Part shown: positions 43,639 to 53,892 of the stretch, piece by piece
Layout: each line of letters begins with the position of its first letter
Position numbering within the stretch: position 1 is the stretch's first letter
Origin: Methylomonas sp. ZR1
GTDB taxonomy: Bacteria; Pseudomonadota; Gammaproteobacteria; Methylococcales; Methylomonadaceae
Length of the DNA stretch: 64,000 nucleotides
Direction of reading: 5' to 3'
NCBI RefSeq assembly: GCF_013141865.1
Contig: NZ_RCST01000001.1
Coordinates: forward strand, 1,736,001-1,800,000
Position numbers and translations under genes: made by a program
The notes under the pieces: generated by a model
What the model was told of the DNA's origin: nothing
The model's database searches: none
The model's input: the letters and a program-made list of their open reading frames with translations, nothing else

Positions 43639-45698
43639 GATTCGGCCGTGGGAACCGGCGTAAGATGATCCACCGTCGTTGTCGATGCCCCCTGCGACGC
43701 GCCGAAGCGGTGTAAGCCGGCCAGCAAGCACAAGCTCACGCAGGTGACACCTGCCGCCAGCCAGCCGACGCGTTCAAAATGCTGCAATACGGCACCATCC
43801 CCGCCGGTCATCAAGCCCGCGCACCAGGCTGCTAAACCGGATGCGGCCTCGGTGCTCGCGGTATTGACGGCCATGTAGCGGCCCCGCAACGGTGGCGGCA
43901 CTCTGCCAATCAGCCAAACCGAGGCCGGAATAGCCCGAGTGGAGGTTAAAGCCATAAACAACACAAACACCAGCGTCGTTTGCCATAACGGCCCCGGTTG
44001 TAACTGAGTCAACCACAGATACGGAATGATGCTGGCGACCATCAATACAGCCAGAATCCCGGCGGCACCGAAACGATCCACCGCACGGCCAATAGCGCGC
44101 GCCACAACGAAAGTCGCCAATCCGGCGCAAAGATAAATCCAGGACAAATCACGTAAATCAACACCCAATGTGCCGTTCAAATGCGCGCCCAGATAAGGCA
44201 CGATCAGAAAACCGGCAAAAACGATGCAAAAGCTCAACACCCAACCCAAGGCCAGTGCCGGCGAACGCAAACTCCCGCGCCCGGCACCGACACTAACTGG
44301 TGACAGGGGTAAGGCCCGGTACAGTCTTAGCCACCACAAGGCAGACAGTGCCGCAACCACTAAAAAAGGAATTCTCCAGCCGCCCAACGCCGCCAATCCC
44401 AAGCCCGAGGGTACACCGATCACGGCACACACACCGAAGGCTGACATAATGGTACCGATGGCCTGGCCGCGGCGCTCGGGCTCGATGTGGTCGGCTATCA
44501 TCGCCATCATGGTTGCGTTCATCAACCCGGCGCAAGCGCCCGCCAACGCCCGCGCGATCAGCAATTCGCCGAATTGCCCCGCAAGACCGCAAGCCAGCGT
44601 GGCGACCACAAATCCGGCGTACAAGGCCAACAAGGTGCGCTTGCGGTCGCCGCGATCAATCCATCGACCACCGAGCAGACTGGTCAGCGCCGAGGCCAGC
44701 GTATAGACACCAACCAGGGATCCGAAGCGCGCCGGACCCATGTCGAAATCGCGCATCAGCGCCGCGCCCAGCGGCATCAGCACCATATAATCAAGTAAAA
44801 GGGTGAATTGAAGTACCGCAAACAACAGCACTAAACGACGCTCCGCTAGGCTAGCCGACGCTTCGGCGGACGGGCCGACCGAAGCCATGCTCACAGGCAA
44901 AGGCTGCGCTTGCGGCAACGGCAAATCGGCTGGTCTTACCGGCACGACGACAGGTGTACCGTCGGGTGCGGTCAGGATATGGCTATCGATGCCGTAAAGC
45001 TGCCGCAATAAAACCGGATTCAATACATCCACCGGGGAACCGCAGGCCGCTAGTCGGCCGTTATCCAAGGCCACCAACCAATCCGCATGGCGCGCGGCAA
45101 CCAGGTCGTGCATTACCACAACCACGGTGCGACCGGCATCCGCCAACGCCCGCAACAAGGCGATCAATTCCAGCTGGTGCCCGGGATCAAGCATGCTGCC
45201 GGGTTCGTCCAGCAGCAGGACCGGCGTGGACTGGGTCAGCATCATCGCTATCCACGCGCGTTGCCGCTGCCCGCCGGAAAGTTTGTCCAACGGCTGTCCA
45301 GCCAATTCCGTCAGGTCGGTAAGACGCAAGGCCTCGCATCGAGCGGCCTCGTCTTCTGCTGACCAGCTCGCCATCCAATGCCGATGGGGGTGGCGTGCCA
45401 GCGCCAGCAAATCGTTTACCCTCAGTCCAACCGGTGCTTGCGGAAACTGCGGTAAAAAACCCACGCTACGCGCCAAGTCGGCGTTCGAGAATAGTCGCAA
45501 ATCGTCTTCGCCCAGCTGAATACATCCTGAATCGGCTTGATGCAGACGAGCCAGGCAACGCAGCAAGGTGCTCTTGCCGCAGCCATTGCCGCCGACAATG
45601 GCGGTCACCCGTCCGGCCGGAATTTGCAGACTGAGGTCGCGCAATACGGGTTCCGCACCATAGCCGGCGATTACTTGGTCAACCCGAAACTCCAACAT
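43635..45698 (-). CDS. Siderophore ABC ATPase fused to MFS exporter
   Basis: 687 aa from the ATG at 45698, which overlaps the permease stop (TAATG). Residues 1-255 are a FepC-type ATPase: Walker A GGNGCGKST (36-44), signature LSGGQRQR (140-147), Walker B LLLDEP (161-166), H-loop His197. Residues about 285-670 are a 12-helix MFS transporter with DMGPARFGSLVGVYTLASAL and WIDRGDRKRTLLAL, like EntS/Bcr-type exporters. There is no stop between the parts; the linker is Pro/Ala-rich. Met271 could be an internal start but has only a weak ribosome-binding site. Known systems encode import ATPase and export MFS separately, so a single protein for import energy and export is odd. Confidence 0.88.
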   Translation of the reverse strand: MLEFRVDQVIAGYGAEPVLRDLSLQIPAGRVTAIVGGNGCGKSTLLRCLARLHQADSGCIQLGEDDLRLFSNADLARSVGFLPQFPQAPVGLRVNDLLALARHPHRHWMASWSAEDEAARCEALRLTDLTELAGQPLDKLSGGQRQRAWIAMMLTQSTPVLLLDEPGSMLDPGHQLELIALLRALADAGRTVVVVMHDLVAARHADWLVALDNGRLAACGSPVDVLNPVLLRQLYGIDSHILTAPDGTPVVVPVRPADLPLPQAQPLPVSMASVGPSAEASASLAERRLVLLFAVLQFTLLLDYMVLMPLGAALMRDFDMGPARFGSLVGVYTLASALTSLLGGRWIDRGDRKRTLLALYAGFVVATLACGLAGQFGELLIARALAGACAGLMNATMMAMIADHIEPERRGQAIGTIMSAFGVCAVIGVPSGLGLAALGGWRIPFLVVAALSALWWLRLYRALPLSPVSVGAGRGSLRSPALALGWVLSFCIVFAGFLIVPYLGAHLNGTLGVDLRDLSWIYLCAGLATFVVARAIGRAVDRFGAAGILAVLMVASIIPYLWLTQLQPGPLWQTTLVFVLFMALTSTRAIPASVWLIGRVPPPLRGRYMAVNTASTEAASGLAAWCAGLMTGGDGAVLQHFERVGWLAAGVTCVSLCLLAGLHRFGASQGASTTTVDHLTPVPTAES

Positions 45699-46681
45699 TA
45701 CCCGGCTCCATAAGCTTTCGGCCGCATCAGCAACCACAATAAAAAAGGACCACCCAAAAAACCGGATACCACGCCGACGGGAACTTCGACCGGCGCGGCC
45801 GCTATGCGCCCGAGCAAGTCTGCACCCGTGACCAGTACCGCGCCGATACTGGCGGAACACCATACCGGTATGCCGCCGTCCGGCGACAATCGCTGTGCCA
45901 GCATCGGCGCGGCGAGCGCGACGAAGCCAATAGGGCCGCCGACGCCCACCGCGACACCCGCCAGCGCGGCGGCCAGCATCAGCACGGTAAAGCGCAGCTG
46001 ACCTAAATTGACCCCCAAACCGCGAATACTGTCGTCGTGCAGACATAACAACGCCAAAGCGCGGGAAATGACCCAACAGACTGTCAGCAAGATGCCGAGC
46101 AGCGCCGCAGCCACCGTGACCACAGGCCAGGCGCGTCCGGCTAAACTACCCACACTAAACGCATACAGACCGGTGGCATGGAAGATGGGCAATGTCGCCA
46201 AGGCAATGTCAAAGCCGGCGCGCAGTAAACTGGCAATGCCCAGCCCGACCACGAGGACCCGGTAACCCCGCGTACCCACGCCGCCGGCGGCCAGCAAGGT
46301 GAATACAGCGGTTATCAGCGCACCCGCCACCGCACACCACCACGGGCCCAACAAACCGGACGGATTTAGAATCAAACTCAGGGCCAACGCCAGTAACGCA
46401 CCGTCGTTGATTCCCAAAACATCGGGACTGGCCAAGCGATTGCGCGTCAAGTTTTGCAATAGGGCGCCGGCGGCGCCGAGCCCGATGCCAACCACGAGTG
46501 CCGCACATAAGCGCGGCAAGCGAAATTGCGTCACCAGCGTGAACAGCCAGTCGGACCCAGGGCCAAACAAGCCGGCATACACTTGCGATGCCGACAAGCG
46601 TGGCGTGCCGGCAACCAGCGCGGCATACGCCAGCACCAGCAATAGCGGTATCGGCGCTAGGCGGCGAACAGCCTTGGTCAT
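45698..46681 (-). CDS. Ferric-siderophore ABC permease (FecCD family)
   Basis: 327 aa, all membrane helices. FecCD motifs are FRLPRLCAALVVGIGLGAAG, LLQNLTRNRLASPDVLGIND and GPIGFVALAAPMLAQRL. The second permease in the arm, FepD/FepG-like. Overlaps the first permease by 4 bases and the fused ATPase by 1. Inner membrane; moves ferric siderophore into the cytoplasm. Confidence 0.92.
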   Translation of the reverse strand: MTKAVRRLAPIPLLLVLAYAALVAGTPRLSASQVYAGLFGPGSDWLFTLVTQFRLPRLCAALVVGIGLGAAGALLQNLTRNRLASPDVLGINDGALLALALSLILNPSGLLGPWWCAVAGALITAVFTLLAAGGVGTRGYRVLVVGLGIASLLRAGFDIALATLPIFHATGLYAFSVGSLAGRAWPVVTVAAALLGILLTVCWVISRALALLCLHDDSIRGLGVNLGQLRFTVLMLAAALAGVAVGVGGPIGFVALAAPMLAQRLSPDGGIPVWCSASIGAVLVTGADLLGRIAAAPVEVPVGVVSGFLGGPFLLWLLMRPKAYGAG

Positions 46682-47700
46682 CGCTCACTTCCGGCCGGCA
46701 TTAAGCCCAGTGTGGCGTCGCGATTTACCATCCAGATCAGCAAGGGCGCGCCGATGCCGGCCAATACGGCGCTAACTGGAACTTCGAACGGGGCAAGCAA
46801 CAAGCGCGAGCTTAAATCAGCCGACAGCATCAGCGCGGACCCCAGCAAAATAGAATAGGGAAGTTGGGAGGCGATCGTCACGCCGGCCAGCGTCCTGGCG
46901 CAATACGGAGCGATTAATCCCAAAAACGGAATAGGACCAGCGAGTGCTACGCTTGTGCCGGTCAACAGTGCCACGACCGTCACCGCCCCCACCCTAGCCG
47001 GAGCGGGTCCCTGCCCAAGCGCGCGCGCCAAATCATCGCCCAAGGCCAGCGCCGATAACGGGCGCACCAGCGCCATGGCCGCCGTCAGACCGACGCCTAT
47101 CAGCACCAGACCGGGCCAAAGTAATCCGGCATGCGGATGGGCTAAGGAACCCAACAACCAAAACCGATAACGATCCAGATAGGCGGTGCTGACCAAGGCC
47201 AGCCACGCCGTCAGACTATGGCAGGTGGCGGTGAGCGCCAATCCGGCCAACACCAGCCGTAAAGGCGATGTCTGGCCGCCGCCGGCACGCGCCAACAGCA
47301 ACACCAAAAGACTGCCCAAGCTTGCCCCACCCAGGGCCCAGCCGATCTGCGCAGCAGGACTTTGCCCGGCAAACCAAGCGATACCGAGTGCCACCCCAAG
47401 TGCGGCGCCACTGTTGACACCCAACAACCCGGTTTCAGCGAGTGGATTGCGCGTGACGGTCTGCAACAAAACCCCGGCTGCGCCCAATGCCGCACCCAGG
47501 GCCAAGGCCTTAAGCAGGCGGGGCAGCCGCAATTCGCCCAATACCAGATCGACATGGGCGTCGCCGGACGCCCCTAGCAGCCAATGCAGACTGTCTTGCC
47601 AGCCGACACCACCTGCGCCAAAGCTTAACGATGCGAAGGCCAACAACAGCACGGAAAGTGGCAGCAAAACACCTAAAAGGGCGGCTTTAGGCGCCTTCAC
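46678..47700 (-). CDS. Ferric-siderophore ABC permease (FecCD family)
   Basis: 340 aa, FecCD family: LRLPRLLKALALGAALGAAG, LLQTVTRNPLAETGLLGVNS and GPIPFLGLIAPYCARTLAG. Forms the heteromeric permease with the next gene. Overlaps the binding-protein gene by 4 bases (ATGA). Codon use is GC-rich like the rest of the island. Confidence 0.92.
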   Translation of the reverse strand: MKAPKAALLGVLLPLSVLLLAFASLSFGAGGVGWQDSLHWLLGASGDAHVDLVLGELRLPRLLKALALGAALGAAGVLLQTVTRNPLAETGLLGVNSGAALGVALGIAWFAGQSPAAQIGWALGGASLGSLLVLLLARAGGGQTSPLRLVLAGLALTATCHSLTAWLALVSTAYLDRYRFWLLGSLAHPHAGLLWPGLVLIGVGLTAAMALVRPLSALALGDDLARALGQGPAPARVGAVTVVALLTGTSVALAGPIPFLGLIAPYCARTLAGVTIASQLPYSILLGSALMLSADLSSRLLLAPFEVPVSAVLAGIGAPLLIWMVNRDATLGLMPAGSER

Positions 47701-48635
47701 GATCCGCTCTCCACCGCGTCAAATGCCGATACCACATCTTCAAGGAGCGTTTTGGCAGCCAGCGGACCACCGATGACCGTCCATAAAGCCGCATCCACTT
47801 CGCGCACTCGATGCAGCCGCGCTGCCCGCAATTCCGCAAAAGCCGGTTCGTCTCGCAAGGCAGCGACGCCGTGCGGATCCGGTGCAAAATTACCGATGAA
47901 CAACCAATCGCCGTCGATATCGGCCAATACTTCCCGGCTTAACGGCGCTCCATGTCCGGCACCGGGTTGACGTTGGGCAGGAGGCCGAGTCAAACCCAAA
48001 TCTGTCAGAACCCGCCCGGCAAACGCATCGCCCAGCATATACATGGGGCCGTTAGGCGTAAGTCTGACAATGCTCACCGATTCACCCCAGTGCGCTTTCA
48101 GTTGCTCTCGCAGGCGGGCAGCCAGCGTACGATACTCTTCGAGTACTTGCGAACCGGCCTGCTGCCGACCCACCGCATCCGCAATACGCCTCACGCTGTC
48201 TTGCCAGTGTTCACCAGGATAAAAGCTGACTACGGTCGGCGCAATCGCGCGTAGTTGCTCCAGGAATGCAGGATCGCTCTGACCGCCGGCCAAGATCAAA
48301 TCCGGGCGTAGCGCGACGATGCGGTCCAAAGACGGCTGGGCGAAATCACCTACGCTGTCTATCCCATTCACCCGTCCCCCCAAATAGCGCGGCGGGTGCT
48401 GGCTGCCGCGACCGTTGCTGGCACCGACAGGCCGGAGACCAAGCGCCAGCGCGGCATCCAAATCCAACTCGCTCAACGCCACCACACGTTGCGCCGCTTG
48501 TGGCACGCTTACCGGTCGGCCGATGGCATCGATTAACTCACGAGCCCCCTGTTCCGGCGTAGCCGGCGGTGGGCCATCGCATGCTGCCAATATTAATATC
48601 AGCACAATCCTTACCCTAAACATAGGTCTTTTCAT
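47697..48635 (-). CDS. Ferric-siderophore-binding lipoprotein (FepB/BtuF family)
   Basis: 312 aa with a lipoprotein signal (VRIVLILILAAC, lipid Cys near residue 19) and the periplasmic-binding fold of class III (RVVALSELDLDAALALGLRP, RPDLILAGGQSDPAFLEQLR). It should collect the ferric siderophore in the periplasm for the two permeases. Overlaps both neighbours by 4 bases. Confidence 0.9.
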   Translation of the reverse strand: MKRPMFRVRIVLILILAACDGPPPATPEQGARELIDAIGRPVSVPQAAQRVVALSELDLDAALALGLRPVGASNGRGSQHPPRYLGGRVNGIDSVGDFAQPSLDRIVALRPDLILAGGQSDPAFLEQLRAIAPTVVSFYPGEHWQDSVRRIADAVGRQQAGSQVLEEYRTLAARLREQLKAHWGESVSIVRLTPNGPMYMLGDAFAGRVLTDLGLTRPPAQRQPGAGHGAPLSREVLADIDGDWLFIGNFAPDPHGVAALRDEPAFAELRAARLHRVREVDAALWTVIGGPLAAKTLLEDVVSAFDAVESGS

Positions 48636-49432
48636 GTATTCCCATCCATGCAGCGGTGCCGCTCGTCGTGGTAATCCTCTTCACTCCAACCCCGACACCA
48701 ATAGGGCACTGTATAAAGAGACGCGGGGGATAAACCTCGTTCGCGCAGCAGGTATTGGCGAATGGCGAGCACAGAGGCACTCTCGCCGGCTATCGTCGCG
48801 AATACCCGTGCCTCCGCCGGCCAACGGATTTGGCGGACGGCGCCCGTCAGCGGGCTCGAAGCGCGCGCATGCAGCCACTGCAACTGCACGCCCGGCGGAT
48901 ACTGCAACGCCAGTTGATCCGCCGCGTCAGGCACTTCGATCAAGGCTGCTCCGCTTGCCTTGGCCGGTAGGGTTTCCAGTACCGCCGCGATAGCCGGCAG
49001 GGCGGTTAAATCGCCGGCCAACAAATGAAAATCGGCCGCGGCACTCGACAACGGGGGACCGCCCACGCCGGCAAGACCGATAATGTCGCCGATTGCGGCA
49101 CGGATGGCCCAGCGCGAACCGGGACCGTCGTCGCCGTGCAGCACGAAATCGACATCAAGCAAATTCTCGGCAAAATCGACGCGGCGCAGGCTATAGGCTC
49201 GCGCTACGGACCGGAAGCCGTCCGGCCACTGCGCGTCGTCGGTCGAGTTCGCGCCTGAAACAGGTAGCAGCAATTTGAGATGCGCGCCTGGCCCAGCATG
49301 AACGATGTCTTGCAAGGCCTCGCCGTGAAAACGGATTCGGCGTAAACGCGGACCCAAACTGAGTGTTTCCCGTACAGTTAAGCGCTGAGGGATGCGGGTA
49401 GACCGGCTACGATGCGTACTAAGGGTCGTCAT
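48632..49432 (-). CDS. Siderophore-interacting protein (NAD(P)H-dependent ferric-siderophore reductase)
   Basis: 266 aa from the ATG at 49432. FAD-binding part with RSVARAYSLRRVD (R-x-Y-S/T type) and the SIP C-terminal part (FHLLAGDLTALPAIAAVLET; RGLSPASLYTVPYWCRGWSE). The ViuB/YqjH family releases iron in the cytoplasm by reduction, which suits a catecholate that has no esterase gene nearby. An upstream start in the same frame (49480) cannot be excluded. It overlaps the binding-protein gene. Confidence 0.88.
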   Translation of the reverse strand: MTTLSTHRSRSTRIPQRLTVRETLSLGPRLRRIRFHGEALQDIVHAGPGAHLKLLLPVSGANSTDDAQWPDGFRSVARAYSLRRVDFAENLLDVDFVLHGDDGPGSRWAIRAAIGDIIGLAGVGGPPLSSAAADFHLLAGDLTALPAIAAVLETLPAKASGAALIEVPDAADQLALQYPPGVQLQWLHARASSPLTGAVRQIRWPAEARVFATIAGESASVLAIRQYLLRERGLSPASLYTVPYWCRGWSEEDYHDERHRCMDGNT

Positions 49433-49550
49433 GCAAAAAATCGAGTGGTTAAGCTGACGTGGGATTATACGGTCGGCCACGGGCTAACTGGGACGCGGGG
49501 CCGTGGATTGAACGGCTGGCAAAACAGCATGCATTTTTTGCAAAGATAGC

Positions 49551-50531
49551 TTAACAACGAGCGCGCAAGCTGCCAGGGGGAGTGCCAAATTGGCGCCGGA
49601 AAGCCGTTGCGAAGTTGCCGGCGTTGGTGTAACCGGCCAAATGCGCCGCTTCGCTGACGCTGACACCGTCGCATTCCAATGCGTGGCGCGCATGATCCAG
49701 CAGCCGGCGACGCTGATACGCGAACACACTACTGCCGGTGTATTGGCGAAAGTAGCGCTGCAGGGTACTGGGACTCATGCCGATGTGCTCGGCCAAGGCC
49801 TGCATCGACCAGCCGTCGCCCTCTCCGCTATCGAGAAAGGCGCAAAATTCGGCCAATCGCCGCCGTTCGCGCGGCCTAAGCACGCACTCCGGCTCCCGGT
49901 GGCCGTCCGTCAGCGCCCCCAAGGACTCGGCGGCAATATCCAAGCAGCGACTTTCCAAGCATAGGCTCATCAGCGGCGTGCCGGAGGCGCACAATTCGAA
50001 CACGCTAGCCGCCAAAGTCCGCAAGCGCGCAGACAATCGCCACTGCTGTGCCGCCAGATGGGTACCGCGCAAGTGGTTCAGCCCCGGGTGTGCGGATAGT
50101 ACGTGTTCGTGCTCGGCCAGCCAGCGGGTACCAAACGCCAAACTCACCACCTTCCGCCGCGCGCCGCGCCGCAACTGACGGGAAAAGCACTCGCGCCGAC
50201 TTAAAGCGACGACCAGTCCGCGACGATCGCCGCCTGCGCCTAACAAAAAACGTTGATCGCCGTAGCTTACATCGGCTTCGCCAGCCAGCGGCAACACGAT
50301 CAACAGCCCCGGCTGCAACGTTCCCGTCACTTCCATATCGAGTTCGTCTCGCACATCTGAGGCGTACAGCGACAAATCCGGCTGCAGCTGAAACTCCCGC
50401 AGCCGACCACTGACTATCGGGGAGCCGCTGGGAGCCAAGGATACAGCCGCACCTCCAGGGGTGCTTAGACCCGGTCGCGACAGGGCCGAGCAGTCGATCT
50501 TGGATGAGGTGATAGTTGATAGCCGATTCAT
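49551..50531 (-). CDS. AraC-family regulator (PchR-like)
   Basis: 326 aa from the ATG at 50531; the longer open frame runs back into the TonB receptor and is rejected, and an ATG at 50576 is an alternative. The N-terminal part is a ligand-binding region, and the C-terminus is a two-HTH AraC domain (WSMQALAEHIGMSPSTLQRY; SVSEAAHLAGYTNAGNFATA). PchR-type regulators bind their own ferric siderophore and activate its genes. It is divergent from the TonB receptor across the Fur-like site. Confidence 0.85.
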   Translation of the reverse strand: MNRLSTITSSKIDCSALSRPGLSTPGGAAVSLAPSGSPIVSGRLREFQLQPDLSLYASDVRDELDMEVTGTLQPGLLIVLPLAGEADVSYGDQRFLLGAGGDRRGLVVALSRRECFSRQLRRGARRKVVSLAFGTRWLAEHEHVLSAHPGLNHLRGTHLAAQQWRLSARLRTLAASVFELCASGTPLMSLCLESRCLDIAAESLGALTDGHREPECVLRPRERRRLAEFCAFLDSGEGDGWSMQALAEHIGMSPSTLQRYFRQYTGSSVFAYQRRRLLDHARHALECDGVSVSEAAHLAGYTNAGNFATAFRRQFGTPPGSLRARC

Positions 50532-50654
50532 AGGATTTTGCCCGAGTGATTCATGAATGATGTTCCAAGCCGTCATCTGCGCGGCCCGCAAAGGAATCCG
50601 GTTCCCCCGCAAACGCACGTATTTGCTTTGAGTCGGATAATAGCAGCCACTAAT

Positions 50655-50673
50655 GTTAATGTAAATCATTCTT
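50655..50673. promoter_or_regulatory. Fur box
   Basis: GTTAATGTAAATCATTCTT agrees with the 19-bp consensus GATAATGATAATCATTATC at 14 positions. It lies 15 bp before the TonB receptor ATG and between the two divergent arms, so iron-Fur could silence both. Confidence 0.75.
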
Positions 50674-50688
50674 ATTTGAAGACCAATC

Positions 50689-52662
50689 ATGAAAACCAGC
50701 TCCCCTGTCGGTTCGAAACTTACCCTCCCCTTAACTTTCTTTTTACTCGCGGCAACCGAATACTCGGTGGCCGGCTCAAATGAAACGGACACGGATAAGA
50801 CTGTCGTCATGGACACGATTAACGTGACCGGTAAAGCGGTCAAAACTGATAAAGACACCGAAACGGTGGAAGACACACCCTCGACGTCGATCAAGGATGT
50901 ATTCGAAAAAAATATCTCGGTCGGCGTCGGCGGCCCTACCGCGACATCTCAAAAGGTGTTTGTCAACGGCATCGAGGAAACCAATCTCAACGTACAGATC
51001 GACGGTGCCCGGCAGGTAAACAATATATGGCATCACAACGCCAACCTGCTGATCGACCCAGGCGTGCTAAAAGCGGTCAGCGTGGATGCCGGCGTAGCAG
51101 CGGCGGACGCCGGCCCCGGCGCGCTAGGTGGCTCTTTGCGCTACGAAACCAAAGACGTCGATGACATGTTGCAGCCCGGACGGGATTACGGTGCGTTTTT
51201 AAGCGGCGGCTTCGCCAGCAACCTAGACACCTTTACCAAATCCGGCGCTGCCTACGGGCGGTATCGCGATGTCGAAGCCATGGGCTATGCCTCGCACGCC
51301 GAAGGCGGCAACTACGACGCCGGCAATGGTGATCCAGTCCAGGGCACCGGCACCAACCTGCTGAGCGCTTTAGGGAAACTAGCCTACACCGCGGAGGGCG
51401 GACACCGTTTCGAAGCCTCGGCTCAGCATCTTTCGGACGACGAAATTCGACCGTTCCGCGCCAATTTCGCCGCAGTGCGTGGTCAGACCTTATTGTCGGA
51501 AAATATCTTCAACCGCAATACCGCCAACTTCAAGTACAGCACCCGGCAGCCGAGCAAGTTTTACGATCCGGAGGTACGTTTTTACTATAACGATACCTCG
51601 CTTTCCCGACCGAATCGGAACGGCGGATTTCGTCCCGGCTATTTCGATTCCACCATCGAAAGCTTCGGGGCGACGGCGTTGAACCGCGTCAAAACGCCGT
51701 TGGGCGAACTCAGCGCCGGCATGGATTTTTATCAGGATCGGGCGCTAACCGATAACTTTCGCGATGCTTCGATGACCGAAACGGCCCGAAATTTAGGCGG
51801 ATTCGCGCAATTACGCGGTGAGCCCGCCGACTGGCTCAAATTTTCCGGCGGCGTCCGTCTTGATTCTCAGGAATTCGAATCGGTAGACCGGAAACTGTTC
51901 GACAATACCGGCGCCAGCCCCAACGTGTCTATCGGCATCACGCCCTTGCCGGACTTGACGCTGAACGGCAGTTATTCCTATGTCTTCGGCGGCATCCAGC
52001 TGGCCGAAGCGGCACTCTTCCACACCATGCCGTATTCGGCTTATTCCGCCGATCTTGCAGCGCAACGCTCAACCAACGCCAAAGCCGGGCTCAGTTACCG
52101 CTTGGCAAGCGTTAAGTTTGAGGGCGAAGTGTTTTCGACCCGAATCCAAAATACGCCGGCATATCAAGAGGGCGACGACAGTTTCGTCCGGGTTAACGGC
52201 CCGGCAGTCAAGACCGAAGGTTTGAATCTAGGCGTAGGCTATCAACGCGCAAATGCCGATTTCGGCGCGCATTACACCAATACCGAAGTCAGCTACGATC
52301 ATTCTCAACTCGGCACACTGGCATTCTACTTAGGCTCGCCCGTCGGCGAAATCATCAAGCTGCACGCCGCCTATGCGTGGCCGGAACTAGGTATAAAAAC
52401 CGGGGTAAGTTCGGAAATCGCCCTGAAGTACCGCTTCGCACAGGATTCGGGCAATCGCGATCTCAACGGCTATCACACCTACAACGTATTTGCCCAATGG
52501 CAGCCGAATTTTTACCGCGGCCTGACGCTGCGCGCTGAAGTCAACAATCTCACCGATGAAGACTATACCGATCGCTACACCGCCGGTACGGCAGTCGGAT
52601 TCATTACGCCGCTGCAAAATCCCGGTCGTAGCGTACTAGTTTCAACCAGACTGGAGTTCTGA
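50689..52662 (+). CDS. TonB-dependent siderophore receptor
   Basis: 657 aa. Signal peptide (LTLPLTFFLLAATEYSVA), TonB-box region (VVMDTINVTGK), plug with VFVNGIEETNLNVQIDGARQ, then a 22-strand barrel ending in LVSTRLEF with a terminal Phe. The last strands (GLTLRAEVNNLTDEDYTDRY) are typical. It takes up the ferric form of the siderophore made by the cluster. Six bases separate it from entC, so uptake and synthesis are co-transcribed. Confidence 0.9.
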   Translation: MKTSSPVGSKLTLPLTFFLLAATEYSVAGSNETDTDKTVVMDTINVTGKAVKTDKDTETVEDTPSTSIKDVFEKNISVGVGGPTATSQKVFVNGIEETNLNVQIDGARQVNNIWHHNANLLIDPGVLKAVSVDAGVAAADAGPGALGGSLRYETKDVDDMLQPGRDYGAFLSGGFASNLDTFTKSGAAYGRYRDVEAMGYASHAEGGNYDAGNGDPVQGTGTNLLSALGKLAYTAEGGHRFEASAQHLSDDEIRPFRANFAAVRGQTLLSENIFNRNTANFKYSTRQPSKFYDPEVRFYYNDTSLSRPNRNGGFRPGYFDSTIESFGATALNRVKTPLGELSAGMDFYQDRALTDNFRDASMTETARNLGGFAQLRGEPADWLKFSGGVRLDSQEFESVDRKLFDNTGASPNVSIGITPLPDLTLNGSYSYVFGGIQLAEAALFHTMPYSAYSADLAAQRSTNAKAGLSYRLASVKFEGEVFSTRIQNTPAYQEGDDSFVRVNGPAVKTEGLNLGVGYQRANADFGAHYTNTEVSYDHSQLGTLAFYLGSPVGEIIKLHAAYAWPELGIKTGVSSEIALKYRFAQDSGNRDLNGYHTYNVFAQWQPNFYRGLTLRAEVNNLTDEDYTDRYTAGTAVGFITPLQNPGRSVLVSTRLEF

Positions 52663-52668
52663 ATCCCT

Positions 52669-53892
52669 ATGTATACCGACACGAGTCAGTTATTTTCCGT
52701 AAACGCCGCCACGACCGAACGGATAGGTAACGAGCAGCCCACGGCAATTGAGCTGCTGCATCGCTATGGCGCCGGCTCCAGTTTTTTCTTGGGCTCTCCC
52801 GAGCGTACCCTGCTTGGTAGCGGCATCCGGGCTCGGTTAACCCGCCGTCCCGGAGAGCCGACAGCCGACGCTCTGCAACGTTTGTTCGCCGATGTTGGGC
52901 AAAAAGACGATACGCCGGCTATTGCGGTGGGCGCGCTGCCGTTTGCTCCCGAAGCCGATCCGATATTGTTTATTCCTCAGCAAATGGCAACGGCGGACCG
53001 CCTCACGCGCCACGCAATAGCCAGGACGAAAGCGACCATACCCAGTTCTGTAACTCAAGAGCGGCCAACACCGGCGGTCTATGCCCAACAGGTACAACAA
53101 GCGTTGGACTTGATACGGCAATCGGCCTTAAAAAAAGTCGTGCTGTCCCGAATGCTGGAAGTGGTGGGCGAGAGCGATGTCGATCAGGCCGGCGTGTTAC
53201 GCAATCTGGCGGCACGCAATGCAGCCGGTTACACCTTTGCCGTCGATTTGCCCAATGTATCGGAAGGTGTCCGCCGCTTGATCGGTGCCAGTCCTGAATT
53301 ATTGTTGCGGCGCAAAGGCACACAGGTATTGGCCAATCCAATTGCCGGTACCGAACCGCGCAGCAGCGACCCTGGCGAGGATCTGGCGCGGTCCCGCCGC
53401 TTGTTGCACTCTGCCAAGGACCGCCACGAACACGCGCTAGTGGTGGCTGCCGTAGCGGACACCTTGCGGCCCTATTGCCGCACCCTAGAGGTGCCGCCGG
53501 TTCCGGAGTTGATTGCGACGCCCCGCGTCTGGCATCTTTCCACTCGGATCTGCGGACAATTAAGCCACTATGCCCCCAGCTCCTTTGACTTGGCCATAGC
53601 CTTGCACCCGACACCGGCCGTATGCGGCGAACCACGCGATCTGGCTCGCCAAGCCATTGAGCAATTGGAAGACTTTGATCGCGGCCTGTTCACCGGCCTG
53701 GTGGGCTGGTGCGACGCCAACGGCGACGGTGAATGGGCAGTGACGATACGTTGCGCGGAAATCGAAGCCAATCGCGCCAAGCTATTCGCCGGCGCCGGCA
53801 TCGTCGCGGATTCCGAACCTTGGCGGGAAGTGGCCGAAACCTCGGCCAAATTTCGCACCTTGCTGGACGCACTGCAGGGGGACGGCGTATGA
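52669..53892 (+). CDS. entC: Isochorismate synthase
   Basis: 407 aa chorismate-binding enzyme. Motifs are [51 protein letters not shown] and [20 protein letters not shown] (the EntC/DhbC subtype). Converts chorismate to isochorismate, the first step to 2,3-dihydroxybenzoate. Overlaps entE by 4 bases. Confidence 0.92.
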   Translation: MYTDTSQLFSVNAATTERIGNEQPTAIELLHRYGAGSSFFLGSPERTLLGSGIRARLTRRPGEPTADALQRLFADVGQKDDTPAIAVGALPFAPEADPILFIPQQMATADRLTRHAIARTKATIPSSVTQERPTPAVYAQQVQQALDLIRQSALKKVVLSRMLEVVGESDVDQAGVLRNLAARNAAGYTFAVDLPNVSEGVRRLIGASPELLLRRKGTQVLANPIAGTEPRSSDPGEDLARSRRLLHSAKDRHEHALVVAAVADTLRPYCRTLEVPPVPELIATPRVWHLSTRICGQLSHYAPSSFDLAIALHPTPAVCGEPRDLARQAIEQLEDFDRGLFTGLVGWCDANGDGEWAVTIRCAEIEANRAKLFAGAGIVADSEPWREVAETSAKFRTLLDALQGDGV

